60,677 nucleotides of DNA from Actinomyces haliotis (GTDB lineage Bacteria > Actinomycetota > Actinomycetes > Actinomycetales > Actinomycetaceae): contig NZ_JACWNA010000024.1 of the NCBI RefSeq assembly GCF_015355765.1, forward strand, positions 1-60,677. The letters run 5' to 3'. Positions 25,027-35,341 of this stretch are shown in pieces (position 1 is the stretch's first letter; every line of letters begins with the position of its first letter). Made by a program: the position numbers and the translations under genes. The notes below the pieces were generated by a model. The model made no database searches. It worked only from the letters and a program-made list of their open reading frames with translations, and was not told the origin of the DNA.

Positions 25027-26144
25027 CGTCGGCTCCTCGTCAGGGGAACGACCTCGGCGAGTCCCGCCCCGGTGGGCGTGGCGCCCGGTCCCGGCGCCTC
25101 GGGCACGGGTGCGGCGAGGGAGGCGCTCACCCCGGAGGGGGCGAGCTCGAGGCGAGAGCCGGCGCCGGGGCGGGCGGGGTCGCGCAGCGACCAGCGCAGG
25201 CCCCGCAGGTAGCCGGCGGGCATCTCACGAGCGGGGAGCTCCGGGACCGGTTCCGGCTCCGGGAGCGAGACGTTCTCCAACGGACGGACGGGCGCCTTGC
25301 CGAGACCGTGCACGAGGGCCAGGCTTCCGCGGGAGTCCGCACGTCCCTCCCGCGCCGGGTCTCCTGGGACCGGCTCCCCCGGGGACTGCGTCGCCCCTGC
25401 CGGGTGCGGGTCGGTTCCGGGCTCGCCGGTGTCCACCCCCTGAGGGGTCGCGACGAGACTGCGCGCCCCCTCCCAGGGCAGGTCGCTCAGAATGAGGGCG
25501 TCCCGCTCGCGGGCGCGCGCGAAGAGGGTACGGCGGTCCCGCGGTCGCAGGCGGGAGGCGGCCGCGGCGTCGACGAGGAGGACGTCGACGCCGTCGAGCA
25601 GGGCGCTCGTGGCGGCGAGGAGCAGGGAGGGCGACAGCTCCGCGGCGGGGACGACGAGGAGGCGCTCGAGGTCGAGCCCGGCCTCCGCGGCGGCGCTCCA
25701 GCCCAGGTCCTCCCCGCCGACGACGGCGCACCAGCCGTGCCTCCCCTGGCGGCGGGCGGCGGCAGCCAGGAGGACGGTGCGCGACCCGGTGACGGCGAGG
25801 GCCCCGGCGGAGTCCGGTCCGAGGCCGAGCCAGGGGTCCGTCCCCGCTTCGTCGACCTCCCAAGGGGCTTCCACCGGGGAGAGGAGGTCGAGCGCCATGG
25901 CACCGCGGGAGGCGGCCGCACCGGCAGTCCCGAGCCCCTCGTCCCGGGCGGATCCGCTCCCGAGCCCGCTGCTCCCGGCGGGCGTCCCCTCGGCGGCGGC
26001 GTCGAGGGCGCGGGTCATGGCGCGCTGGACGTCGCGCGCGGCGGCGTCGTGCAGCCCGGCGCGCTGCTCGGCGAGGGCCAGGGCGGCCCGCGCCGCGGCC
26101 AGGCGTGACGCCCCGTCCGTCCCGCTCACCGGTACCTGCTCCAT
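25023..26144 (-). CDS. imuA': ImuA' mutasome accessory protein
   Basis: This 373-residue protein is a divergent RecA-fold relative. The core strand-helix region TGSRTVLLAAAARRQGRHGW then CAVVGGEDLGWSAAAEAGLD lacks a Walker A lysine, so ATP binding is doubtful. The Arg-rich end PLTRSRR and the DLERLLVVPA segment are typical of actinobacterial ImuA'. The partner ImuB follows with a 4-nt overlap. ATG at 26144 has GGAGGAG 4-10 nt upstream; an earlier in-frame ATG at 26171 adds nine residues. A perfect LexA palindrome lies 39 bp upstream, so it is DNA-damage-induced with dnaE2. Confidence 0.88.
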   Translation of the reverse strand: MEQVPVSGTDGASRLAAARAALALAEQRAGLHDAAARDVQRAMTRALDAAAEGTPAGSSGLGSGSARDEGLGTAGAAASRGAMALDLLSPVEAPWEVDEAGTDPWLGLGPDSAGALAVTGSRTVLLAAAARRQGRHGWCAVVGGEDLGWSAAAEAGLDLERLLVVPAAELSPSLLLAATSALLDGVDVLLVDAAAASRLRPRDRRTLFARARERDALILSDLPWEGARSLVATPQGVDTGEPGTDPHPAGATQSPGEPVPGDPAREGRADSRGSLALVHGLGKAPVRPLENVSLPEPEPVPELPAREMPAGYLRGLRWSLRDPARPGAGSRLELAPSGVSASLAAPVPEAPGPGATPTGAGLAEVVPLTRSRR

Positions 26145-26182
26145 GGCTCCTCCTCCCCCGACGGACCTCACCGCCCGACCGT

Positions 26183-26220
26183 TCGAACACGTGTTCGATG
26201 TGGCGGGGGAAGAGTAGCGC
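26183..26220 (-). promoter_or_regulatory. LexA (SOS) box and promoter of imuA'-imuB
   Basis: TCGAACACGTGTTCGA (26183-26198) is a perfect 16-bp palindrome and a full match to TCGAAC-N4-GTTCGA, the actinobacterial LexA site. A -10 TACTCT at 26216-26211, inside the decamer GCGCTACTCT (26220-26211), places the box just downstream of the predicted transcription start. Confidence 0.93.
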
Positions 26221-26406
26221 CGACCCCGGACACGCGGAAGGGGCTCTTAACCGCGCACCTCGCACCCCACCCGACGCCCTCGTCAACGCCCCGCCCGCGT
26301 TCCGCGCAGAGCCCACCGATTCCTGTCAGCCCCTCCCGCTAGGGTGAGCACGAGCACACCTGATCCGGCGACCCGCAGGTCGCCCGCACTCGCCAGGAGG
26401 CACCTC

Positions 26407-26982
26407 ATGACCGCTGACCTCACCCGACCCCGCGCCCAGTCCCCCTACGACCACCTCCCCGCCCTGCCCACCTTCGCCCTCGCGAGCGACGACGTCGCCG
26501 AGGGCGAGCGCGTCGAGGACCGCTTCACCGGACTCGGGGAGAACGTCTCCCCCGAGCTCCACTGGTCCGGCTTCCCGGAGGGCACGCGCTCCTTCGTCGT
26601 CTCCTGCTTCGACCCCGACGCCCCGACCCCCGCCGGCTTCTGGCACTGGACCGTCGTCGACCTCGACGCCTCCGTCACCTCGCTCGCCCAGGGCCTGGGC
26701 GAGTCCGACCTCATGCTCGACGGCGCCGCCTTCCACGTCACGAACGACAACGGCACCCACGCCTGGACGGGTCCGTACCCGCCCGCAGGGGACGGCGACC
26801 ACCGCTACGTCTTCGCCGTCCACGCCCTCGCCGTCGACACCCTCGGGCTCGAGGACGAGGCCACGCCGACGGCCGTCGCCTTCAACGTCGCCCAGCACGC
26901 CGTCGCGCGCGCCACCCTCACCGCCACCTACTCCGTGCCCGGCGAGCCGGGAGCCGCTCCCTTCATCCAGGACGCCCTGTGA
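26407..26982 (+). CDS. YbhB/YbcL (Raf kinase inhibitor-like / PEBP) family protein
   Basis: This 191-residue phosphatidylethanolamine-binding-protein fold has the ligand-site motifs DPDAPTPAGFWHWTVVDL near residue 75 and NDNGTHAWTGPYPPAGDGDH with HRYVFAVHAL. Bacterial members are cytosolic and their ligands mostly unknown. ATG at 26407 has AGGAGG 7-12 nt upstream; a TAGGGT -10 box sits at 26340-26345. It overlaps the SDR gene by 4 nt (GTGA), so the two form an operon. Confidence 0.92.
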   Translation: MTADLTRPRAQSPYDHLPALPTFALASDDVAEGERVEDRFTGLGENVSPELHWSGFPEGTRSFVVSCFDPDAPTPAGFWHWTVVDLDASVTSLAQGLGESDLMLDGAAFHVTNDNGTHAWTGPYPPAGDGDHRYVFAVHALAVDTLGLEDEATPTAVAFNVAQHAVARATLTATYSVPGEPGAAPFIQDAL

Positions 26983-27704
26983 GCGCCGAGGGCCGGCCGC
27001 TCGCCCTTGTCACCGGGGCGACCTCCGGGATCGGCCGCTCCGTGACCGCGGACCTCGCCCGCGACCACGACCTCATCCTCCTCGCGCGCACCGAGGAGAA
27101 CCTGGCCGCCCTCGTCGCCGAGCTCGCCGCGGGCTCCGCGACCGCCGGGGCCACCGTACGGACCGTCCCCGTCGACCTCACCGATGACGAGGCGCTCGCC
27201 GACGCCGTCGCGGCCCTGGATCTCGAGGGGCTCGACGTCATCGTGCACTCCGCCGGCGTCGAGGCGGCGGGGAGGCTCGAGGAGCTCGCCCCGGCCCGCT
27301 GGCGTGAGGTGCTCGACCTCGACCTCGTCGCGGTCGCCCACCTGACAGCCCTGCTCCTGCCGGCGCTGCGGGCCCGGCGCGGCCTCGTCGTCATGGTGAA
27401 CTCCGGAGCGGGACTGCGCGCCTTCCCCGGGCAGTCGCTCTACTGCGCCGCCAAGGCGGGTCTGCGGGCGCTGGCGGACTGCCTGCGCGAGGACGAGCGC
27501 GGCCGCGTGCGCGTCACGACGGTCTACCCGGGGCGTGTGGACACGCCGATGCAGGAGCGGATCCAGGCCGAGCGCGGAGCCGCCTATCGTGCCGAGGACC
27601 ACATGGCACCGACGTCGATCGCGGCCGGCGTGCGCCTGGCGGTGGACACGCCGCTCGACGCCGTCGTCGAGGACGTCTCGATCCGGCCCGCCGGGATGCT
27701 CTGA
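26979..27704 (+). CDS. Short-chain dehydrogenase/reductase
   Basis: This 241-residue classical SDR has the NAD(P)-binding motif TGATSGIG at residues ~13-20, VHSAGVE after strand 4, catalytic Ser in MVNSGAG and YxxxK as YCAAK. YPGRVDTPM follows, as in NADP-dependent carbonyl reductases. The GTG start overlaps the upstream YbhB stop. The substrate is unknown. No extra domain. Confidence 0.92.
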   Translation: MSAEGRPLALVTGATSGIGRSVTADLARDHDLILLARTEENLAALVAELAAGSATAGATVRTVPVDLTDDEALADAVAALDLEGLDVIVHSAGVEAAGRLEELAPARWREVLDLDLVAVAHLTALLLPALRARRGLVVMVNSGAGLRAFPGQSLYCAAKAGLRALADCLREDERGRVRVTTVYPGRVDTPMQERIQAERGAAYRAEDHMAPTSIAAGVRLAVDTPLDAVVEDVSIRPAGML

Positions 27705-27740
27705 GACAGCGGCCCACCGGTTCCCGAAGGGCTCCCGGTC

Positions 27741-27808
27741 CGTGCCTCTCAGTGCCCCTCAGTGCCCCTCAGTGCCCCTCAGTGCCTGTCAGTGCCTGTC
27801 AGTGCCCG
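27741..27808. repeat. 10-bp tandem repeat (about 7 units)
   Basis: AGTGCCCCTC-type units run head to tail from 27741: one CGTGCCTCTC, three AGTGCCCCTC, two AGTGCCTGTC and a partial AGTGCCCG. Read on the other strand the unit is GAGGGGCACT. The array covers the trmL stop codon, so extra units change only the 3' end of that gene. It fills the gap between two convergent genes. Confidence 0.9.
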
Positions 27809-28266
27809 CCGGGGAAGCCCAGGGACCGCCAGGCCTCGTAGAGGCCCACGGCGGCGGAGTTCGCGAGGTTGAGGGAGCGGTTGCCCTCGGCCATGGGGAT
27901 GCGCACCCGGTCGGTGACACGCGGGTGCGCCATGATCTCCTCGGGCAGGCCGGTCGGCTCCGGGCCGAAGAGGAGGGCGTCGTCGCCCTGCCAGTCGACG
28001 TCGGTGTACCAGCGCTCTGTGTGGGCGGTGAAGGCGAAGATCCGCCCAGGGACCTCCCCGAGGCACTCCTCCCAGGTCTTGTGGACGCGGGTGAGGGCGA
28101 GATCGTGGTAGTCGAGGCCGGCGCGGCGGAGCTTGGCGTCATCCATGTCGAAGAGCGGGTCCACCAGGTGGAGCGTGGAGCGCGTGTTGGCGCTCAGGCG
28201 GATCGCGGCGCCGGAGTTCCCCGGGATGCGGGGCTCGAAGAAGATGACGTGAAGCACGCGGACCAT
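27799..28266 (-). CDS. trmL: tRNA (cytidine/uridine(34)-2'-O)-methyltransferase TrmL
   Basis: This 155-residue SPOUT methyltransferase is the normal TrmL length. Motifs are VIFFEPRIPGNSGAAIRL (motif 1), ALLFGPEPTGLPEEIM (motif 2) and IPMAEGNRSLNLANSAAVGL (motif 3, knot). It 2'-O-methylates the wobble nucleotide of tRNA-Leu isoacceptors. ATG at 28266 was chosen because homology begins at VRVLHVIF; the ATG/GTG 45 nt upstream adds a basic Pro-rich stretch. The stop codon lies in a 10-bp tandem repeat. Confidence 0.93.
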   Translation of the reverse strand: MVRVLHVIFFEPRIPGNSGAAIRLSANTRSTLHLVDPLFDMDDAKLRRAGLDYHDLALTRVHKTWEECLGEVPGRIFAFTAHTERWYTDVDWQGDDALLFGPEPTGLPEEIMAHPRVTDRVRIPMAEGNRSLNLANSAAVGLYEAWRSLGFPGGH

Positions 28267-28392
28267 CCTGCCACCCGACGGCGGCGGGACGGCCCGCGTG
28301 CTCCGGCTCACGCCATGGCGCCGCTGCGGGAGCGGGCACGGCGAGAGTCGAGAAGGCTCCCTTCGCGCACGCCTCGGGCGCGCCCCAACGGC

Positions 28393-29835
28393 TCAGCCCA
28401 GGGTGTCGAGGACGATGTTGAGGCCCTCGCTCATGGTCGGGTGCGTGATGACGGCGTCGCGCAGCTGCTGCCAGGTCATGTGACCGAGCATGGCCATCTG
28501 GACGCTCGTGGCGACCTCGCTGGCGGCCTCGCCGATGATGGCGGCGCCGAGGATCTCGTCGGTGTCGGCGTCGACGATGACCTTGTAGAACCCGTCGGTC
28601 TGGCCGAGGGTCTTGGCCCGTGGGACGGAGGCGGTCGGGGTCTTCGCGACTCGGACGCTCCGGCCGGCCTCGGCGGCCTCGATCTCGGTCATGCCGACGT
28701 GCCCGAGCTCGGGGGTCGTGAAGACGGCCCACGGGATGAGGCGGCCCTGCGTGGAGGCGTCCTTGCCGTTGAAGAGGTCACGGAGCACCCGGAAGTCGTT
28801 CCAGGAGGCGTGCGTGAACTGCGGCGTGCCGGCGACGTCGCCCGCCGCGTAGACGCCCTCGGCCGTGGTGCGCAGGTGGTCGTCCACGCGCACGAAGCCT
28901 CGGTCGGTGAGCTCGACGCCGGCCGCGTCGAGGCCGAGGCCCTCGGTGACGGGCTTGCGGCCGAGCGCGACGAGGAGGTGGGAGCCGGTGGCCTCGCGGC
29001 CGCCCTGGGTGTGCACGACGACACCGTCGCCCGAGCCGTCCGCGGGGCTCACGGAGGTGACGCGGGCACCGGCGAGGACCTCGACGCCGAGCGCCTCGAG
29101 GTCCTTGGTGACCTGCTCGGCGACGTCGGCGTCCTCGCGGTCCAGGACGAGCTCGCCGGCGTGGAGGAGGGTCACGGGGACGCCGAGCTGCCCCATGAGG
29201 GAGGCCATCTCGACGCCGATGACGCCACCGCCGAGGACGACGAGGTGGCTCGGGAGCTCGGGCAGGGTGAGCAGGTCCTCGCTCGTCCAGTAGGGGGCCT
29301 CGCTGAGGCCCTCGATGGCGGGGACGGCGGGCGTGGTGCCGGTGTTGATGAGGACCTTGGCGCCGCGGACACGGCGGACGGTGCCGTCGGAGACCTGGAT
29401 CTCGACGGTGCGCTCGGCGACGAAGCGGGCGGTGCCGAGGACGAAGTCCATGCCGGAGCCCGGGAAGAGCTTGTCGCGGTGAGCGGCGACCATGCCGCCG
29501 ACGACCTTCTCCTTGCGGACGCGCAGGTCGGCGAGGTCGACGCGGGCCTGGACGAGGGCCTCGCTGCCGCCGTCCGCCTCGGGGAGGCTGACGCCGTAGG
29601 CGGCGGAGCCCTGGACCTCGCGCAGCACGCGGGCGGCGGAGATGAGCGTCTTGGTGGGGATGCAGGCGACGTTGACGCAGGTGCCGCCGATCTTGTCGCG
29701 CTCGACCATGACGACCTTGTCGCCGGCCTTGGCGCGGGTCATGGCGAGGGACTTGCCGGCCTTGCCGCCACCGACGACGAGGAGGTCGACGTCCTCGACC
29801 TCGGGGCTGGCGGTGGGGGTGGTCTGGTCGCTCAT
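28393..29835 (-). CDS. Pyridine nucleotide-disulfide oxidoreductase (dihydrolipoamide dehydrogenase-like)
   Basis: This 480-residue class I flavoprotein disulfide reductase has the FAD motif LLVVGGGKAGKSLAMTRA, redox cysteines in GGTCVNVACIP, an NAD motif VVLGGGVIGVEMASLMGQLG and a second FAD motif GVYAAGDVAGTPQ. The dimerisation domain ends HPTMSEGLN, keeping the His-Glu pair. The GKAGKS loop differs from canonical GPGGY of Lpd, and no E2 gene is near, so it may instead be a mycothione reductase- or mercuric-reductase-like stand-alone enzyme (YkgC type). ATG at 29835 has AAGGAGAA 10 nt upstream. It is divergent from the YbaK gene, with a 278-bp gap. Confidence 0.88.
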   Translation of the reverse strand: MSDQTTPTASPEVEDVDLLVVGGGKAGKSLAMTRAKAGDKVVMVERDKIGGTCVNVACIPTKTLISAARVLREVQGSAAYGVSLPEADGGSEALVQARVDLADLRVRKEKVVGGMVAAHRDKLFPGSGMDFVLGTARFVAERTVEIQVSDGTVRRVRGAKVLINTGTTPAVPAIEGLSEAPYWTSEDLLTLPELPSHLVVLGGGVIGVEMASLMGQLGVPVTLLHAGELVLDREDADVAEQVTKDLEALGVEVLAGARVTSVSPADGSGDGVVVHTQGGREATGSHLLVALGRKPVTEGLGLDAAGVELTDRGFVRVDDHLRTTAEGVYAAGDVAGTPQFTHASWNDFRVLRDLFNGKDASTQGRLIPWAVFTTPELGHVGMTEIEAAEAGRSVRVAKTPTASVPRAKTLGQTDGFYKVIVDADTDEILGAAIIGEAASEVATSVQMAMLGHMTWQQLRDAVITHPTMSEGLNIVLDTLG

Positions 29836-30038
29836 CGGTGCGTTCTCCTTCTCGGTGTGAGCTTCTCAGTGCGTTCTCGTGTCGACGGTTCACATCAGTG
29901 GTCGCACGGTGCCGTGCCGGGCACCGCCCAGGTCTCTGCTCCGAGGCATCCACCTGGTCCGAATGTCCTCGCCATCCGAGGCTCTGACGCATTCCGGTCG
30001 GGTGCCGGTCGTGTCGGAGCCGTGACCAGCACCCGACC

Positions 30039-30044
30039 TAGACT
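30039..30044 (+). promoter_or_regulatory. -10 box in the 278-bp divergent gap before ybaK
   Basis: TAGACT (30039-30044) lies 69 nt before the YbaK-like start, which has GGAAGGA at its Shine-Dalgarno position. The rest of the gap (29836-30113) shows an imperfect GGTGCCGTGCCGGGCACC hairpin (29909-29926) and no gene. Confidence 0.4.
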
Positions 30045-30113
30045 CGCCCGCGACACGGCGCACGGGCGCTCGATCCGACCGTCGCGCGTACGAGACGGAC
30101 GGAAGGACTCCGC

Positions 30114-30719
30114 ATGAGCGAGACGACGAACGGACTGCGCGACCCCGAGGAGGCTCTTGGCGAGGCCGTCGGCTGGCACACGGCCCTCGAGCGCCCGGAG
30201 CTCCTCGCGGCCCCCGTGGCCGCCGCCCTGCAGGCCCTGGCGGCCACGGGCGAGGAGGGGGCCGCCCTGGCCGGCCGCGCCCTCGTGTGCGAGATCGACC
30301 CGGCCTTCTCCGACACCGACGCCCTCAACACCGAGTTCTCCCTCGACCCCGACGCCACCGGCAACTGCGTGCTCGTCGCCGGGAAGCGCTCCGGGGAGGA
30401 GCGCGTCGCCGCCTGCGTCGTGCGCGCCACGGACTTCGCGGACGTCAACCACGTCGTCAAGCAGATGATCGACGTGCGCAAGGCGTCCTTCCTCCCCCAG
30501 GACCGCGCGGTCGAGATGTCCGGGATGGAGTACGGCGGCATCACGCCCGTCGGCCTGCCCTCGCAGTGGCGCCTCCTCGTCGACGCCGCCGTCGCCGCCC
30601 GGGACACGGTGCTCATCGGCTCAGGCGTGCGCCCCTCGAAGGTCCTCGTGCCGGGTGCCCTCCTCGCGGCGCTCCCGACGGCGGAGGTCGTCGAGGGCCT
30701 GGGCGTGCGCCCCGCCTGA
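30114..30719 (+). CDS. YbaK/EbsC-type aminoacyl-tRNA deacylase
   Basis: This 201-residue member of the YbaK/prolyl-tRNA editing superfamily clears mischarged tRNA. The fold ends with the family signature GSGVRPSKVLVPGALLAALP. The active-site lysine region lies in DVRKASFLP, with EMSGMEYGGITPVGLPSQW after it. The length fits actinobacterial YbaK-like proteins, which carry an N-terminal helical extension (residues ~1-55). The substrate (Cys-tRNA-Pro or another) is not predicted. A nested hairpin separates it from convergent acnA. Confidence 0.85.
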   Translation: MSETTNGLRDPEEALGEAVGWHTALERPELLAAPVAAALQALAATGEEGAALAGRALVCEIDPAFSDTDALNTEFSLDPDATGNCVLVAGKRSGEERVAACVVRATDFADVNHVVKQMIDVRKASFLPQDRAVEMSGMEYGGITPVGLPSQWRLLVDAAVAARDTVLIGSGVRPSKVLVPGALLAALPTAEVVEGLGVRPA

Positions 30720-30819
30720 GCGACTCGGGCAGCCCGGGCAGCCCGAGCGGCCCGCCCGCTCGCCCGCCGGCGCGCTCGGCGGGCGGCAGCGGACCGCGCC
30801 CGGTGCGAGCGCCCAGCAC

Positions 30820-30902
30820 GAACGGCGTCGGGGGGGGCCCCCCCCCCCGGGGGGCGGCGGCCCGCCGGCCACCCCCTCAGGGGTGCCCGGCCGACGCCGT
30901 TC
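30820..30902. terminator. Nested bidirectional terminator between ybaK-like gene and acnA
   Basis: GAACGGCGTCGG (30820-30831) and CCGACGCCGTTC (30891-30902) are perfect 12-bp arms. Inside lie a run of G then C then G (30830-30854) and a small ACCCC-CTCA-GGGGT hairpin (30871-30884). It sits between two convergent genes. Confidence 0.75.
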
Positions 30903-30933
30903 TCAGCGGGTGGGCCCGCCGTTGGTCCGGGTC

Positions 30934-33753
<2,820 letters not shown>

Positions 33754-33928
33754 CGTCGTCGCTCCTGTTCTCGGTCGGCAGTCCCGGCGGTGCCAAAGGT
33801 GCGGCGCCCCGGAGTGAGTCGGTGCTCACGTTAGACGACGTGACGTGCGGACGCGGGAACACCGCGTGACAGAGGTCTCCATTTCGTCAGCAACCCGTCG
33901 CGAAATCGGCCGGCGACCCGCGCCGGTC

Positions 33929-35341
33929 TCAGGCGCGCTCGAGGACGGCGACGGTCTCGAAGTGGTGCGTGTGCGGGAACATGTCGAGCGCCGCGAGGGC
34001 CGCTGGCGCGTAGCCGGCGCCGAGCAGCGTGCCGAGGTCCCGTGCTAGGGCTGCCGGGTCGCAGGCGACGAGCACGATCCGCCGGGGCCCGAGGGCCGCG
34101 ACCGACTCGATGACCTCGCGGCCTGCTCCGGAGCGTGGCGGGTCGAGGACGACGACGTCGGCGCGCTCGTCGCGGCCCGGGCCGAATGAGCTCCCGAGCG
34201 CGGCGACGGAGGCGGCGGTGACGCGCCCGGCGTGCAGGCGGGTGCCGGGCAGGTCGTGGAGGGTGCGGCGGGCGTCGCGGACGGCCTGCTCGCTGCCCTC
34301 GAGGCTCGCGACGTCGCAGCCGAGCAGGGCGAGCGGCAGGGTGAAGAGCCCCGCCCCGGAGTAGAGCTCGAGGACGCGGGTCCCGGCGACGGTGTCCCGG
34401 TCGAGCGGGGCGTCCCCCTTGCGGGTGCCGACGGCGGTGGGCCGCGAGCCGAGGGCGGCGCGGACAACGCGGTCGACGAGGACGGCGGGAGCGTCGCGGT
34501 GGACCTGCCAGAAGCCGTCGGCGTGGACCGAGTAGCGCAGCTCCCCCAGGCCCAGTCCGTCGGCGTCGACGACCTCGTCGACGCGGCGGCGGCCGGTCGC
34601 GTGCGCGGCTCCCGTCAGCACCGTCTCGCCGCGGTCGTCGGTGAGGACGACGACGGGCTCACCGCCCGAGGGGGCGACGGCGTGGACGCGGGTGCCGGGG
34701 CGCAGCTGCTTGCGCCAGCGGCTCCGCTCGGTGAGCCCGAGCTCGCGGATGCCCGGGACGGCCAGCGGGAGGGAGCTCACCGGCAGGACGGTGCCGGAGC
34801 GGAAGGCGTTCATTCCGGCGCGGCCGTCCGAGGTCGCGGTCAGCTCGACGCGGGTGCGGGTCCCGGTGCCTGCGAGGGCCCGCACGCGCGTTTCGCCGCT
34901 GCGCTCGGCCCGGGCCTCGGAGGGCATGGCCTCGACGAGCACGCCCCCGGGCGCGCTGGACTCGGGCAGGGCGAGGACGGCGTCGGCGACCTGCTCGCCG
35001 CCGAGGCGGCGCAGGCAGTCGGCCAGGACCCAGCGCTTCCAGGTGCGCTGCGCGGGCAGGGCGACGTGGGAGAGCTCTCCTCCGCCGACTCCCCCGGGTC
35101 CGGCCTCGGGCCACACGGGATCGACGCGGTCGGGCGAGGCGCTGAGGACCTCGACTGCGTCGGCGCGCCACATCTTGGAGGTCTTCTGGGTGAGGCGGGC
35201 GCGGACGGTCTCGCCGGGCAGGGCGTGGCGGACGAAGACGACGCGGCCGGTCGGGTCGTCGACGGGCCGGGCGACGCAGTGGCCGCCGTGGGCGGGGGCC
35301 CCGACGGCGAGGATGAGCTCCTCAGGCGCGGCGGGGCTCAC
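33929..35341 (-). CDS. TrmA/RlmD-family class I RNA methyltransferase
   Basis: This 470-residue SAM-dependent enzyme has an N-terminal TRAM domain (residues ~5-60), then a SAM fold with VLELYSGAGLFTLPLALLG, VVVLDPPRSGAGREVIE and the catalytic VACDPAALARDLGTL. It would 5-methylate a uridine in tRNA or rRNA. It has only four Cys and lacks the CX5CX2C Fe-S motif of RlmD; the matching region reads GGGELSHVALPAQRTWKRW. The GTG start overlaps the stop of the KimA-like gene by 4 nt, so they are co-translated. The RNA target is unknown. Confidence 0.88.
   Translation of the reverse strand: MSPAAPEELILAVGAPAHGGHCVARPVDDPTGRVVFVRHALPGETVRARLTQKTSKMWRADAVEVLSASPDRVDPVWPEAGPGGVGGGELSHVALPAQRTWKRWVLADCLRRLGGEQVADAVLALPESSAPGGVLVEAMPSEARAERSGETRVRALAGTGTRTRVELTATSDGRAGMNAFRSGTVLPVSSLPLAVPGIRELGLTERSRWRKQLRPGTRVHAVAPSGGEPVVVLTDDRGETVLTGAAHATGRRRVDEVVDADGLGLGELRYSVHADGFWQVHRDAPAVLVDRVVRAALGSRPTAVGTRKGDAPLDRDTVAGTRVLELYSGAGLFTLPLALLGCDVASLEGSEQAVRDARRTLHDLPGTRLHAGRVTAASVAALGSSFGPGRDERADVVVLDPPRSGAGREVIESVAALGPRRIVLVACDPAALARDLGTLLGAGYAPAALAALDMFPHTHHFETVAVLERA

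Noticed and set aside
27535-30117. 860-codon + strand frame across the SDR end, trmL and the flavoprotein
   Set aside because: It crosses a tandem repeat and runs antisense to two well-supported genes; composition is shadow-like.
30826-30856. G/C homopolymer run as a possible assembly join or G-quadruplex switch
   Set aside because: It lies inside a larger perfect inverted repeat between convergent genes and is best read as a terminator. A similar G/C run at 19-52 also follows a gene end.
33881-33906. ATTTCG-N14-CGAAAT upstream of acnA as an AcnR operator
   Set aside because: It does not match the published corynebacterial AcnR site closely and is too far upstream to judge; kept only as a remark under acnA.
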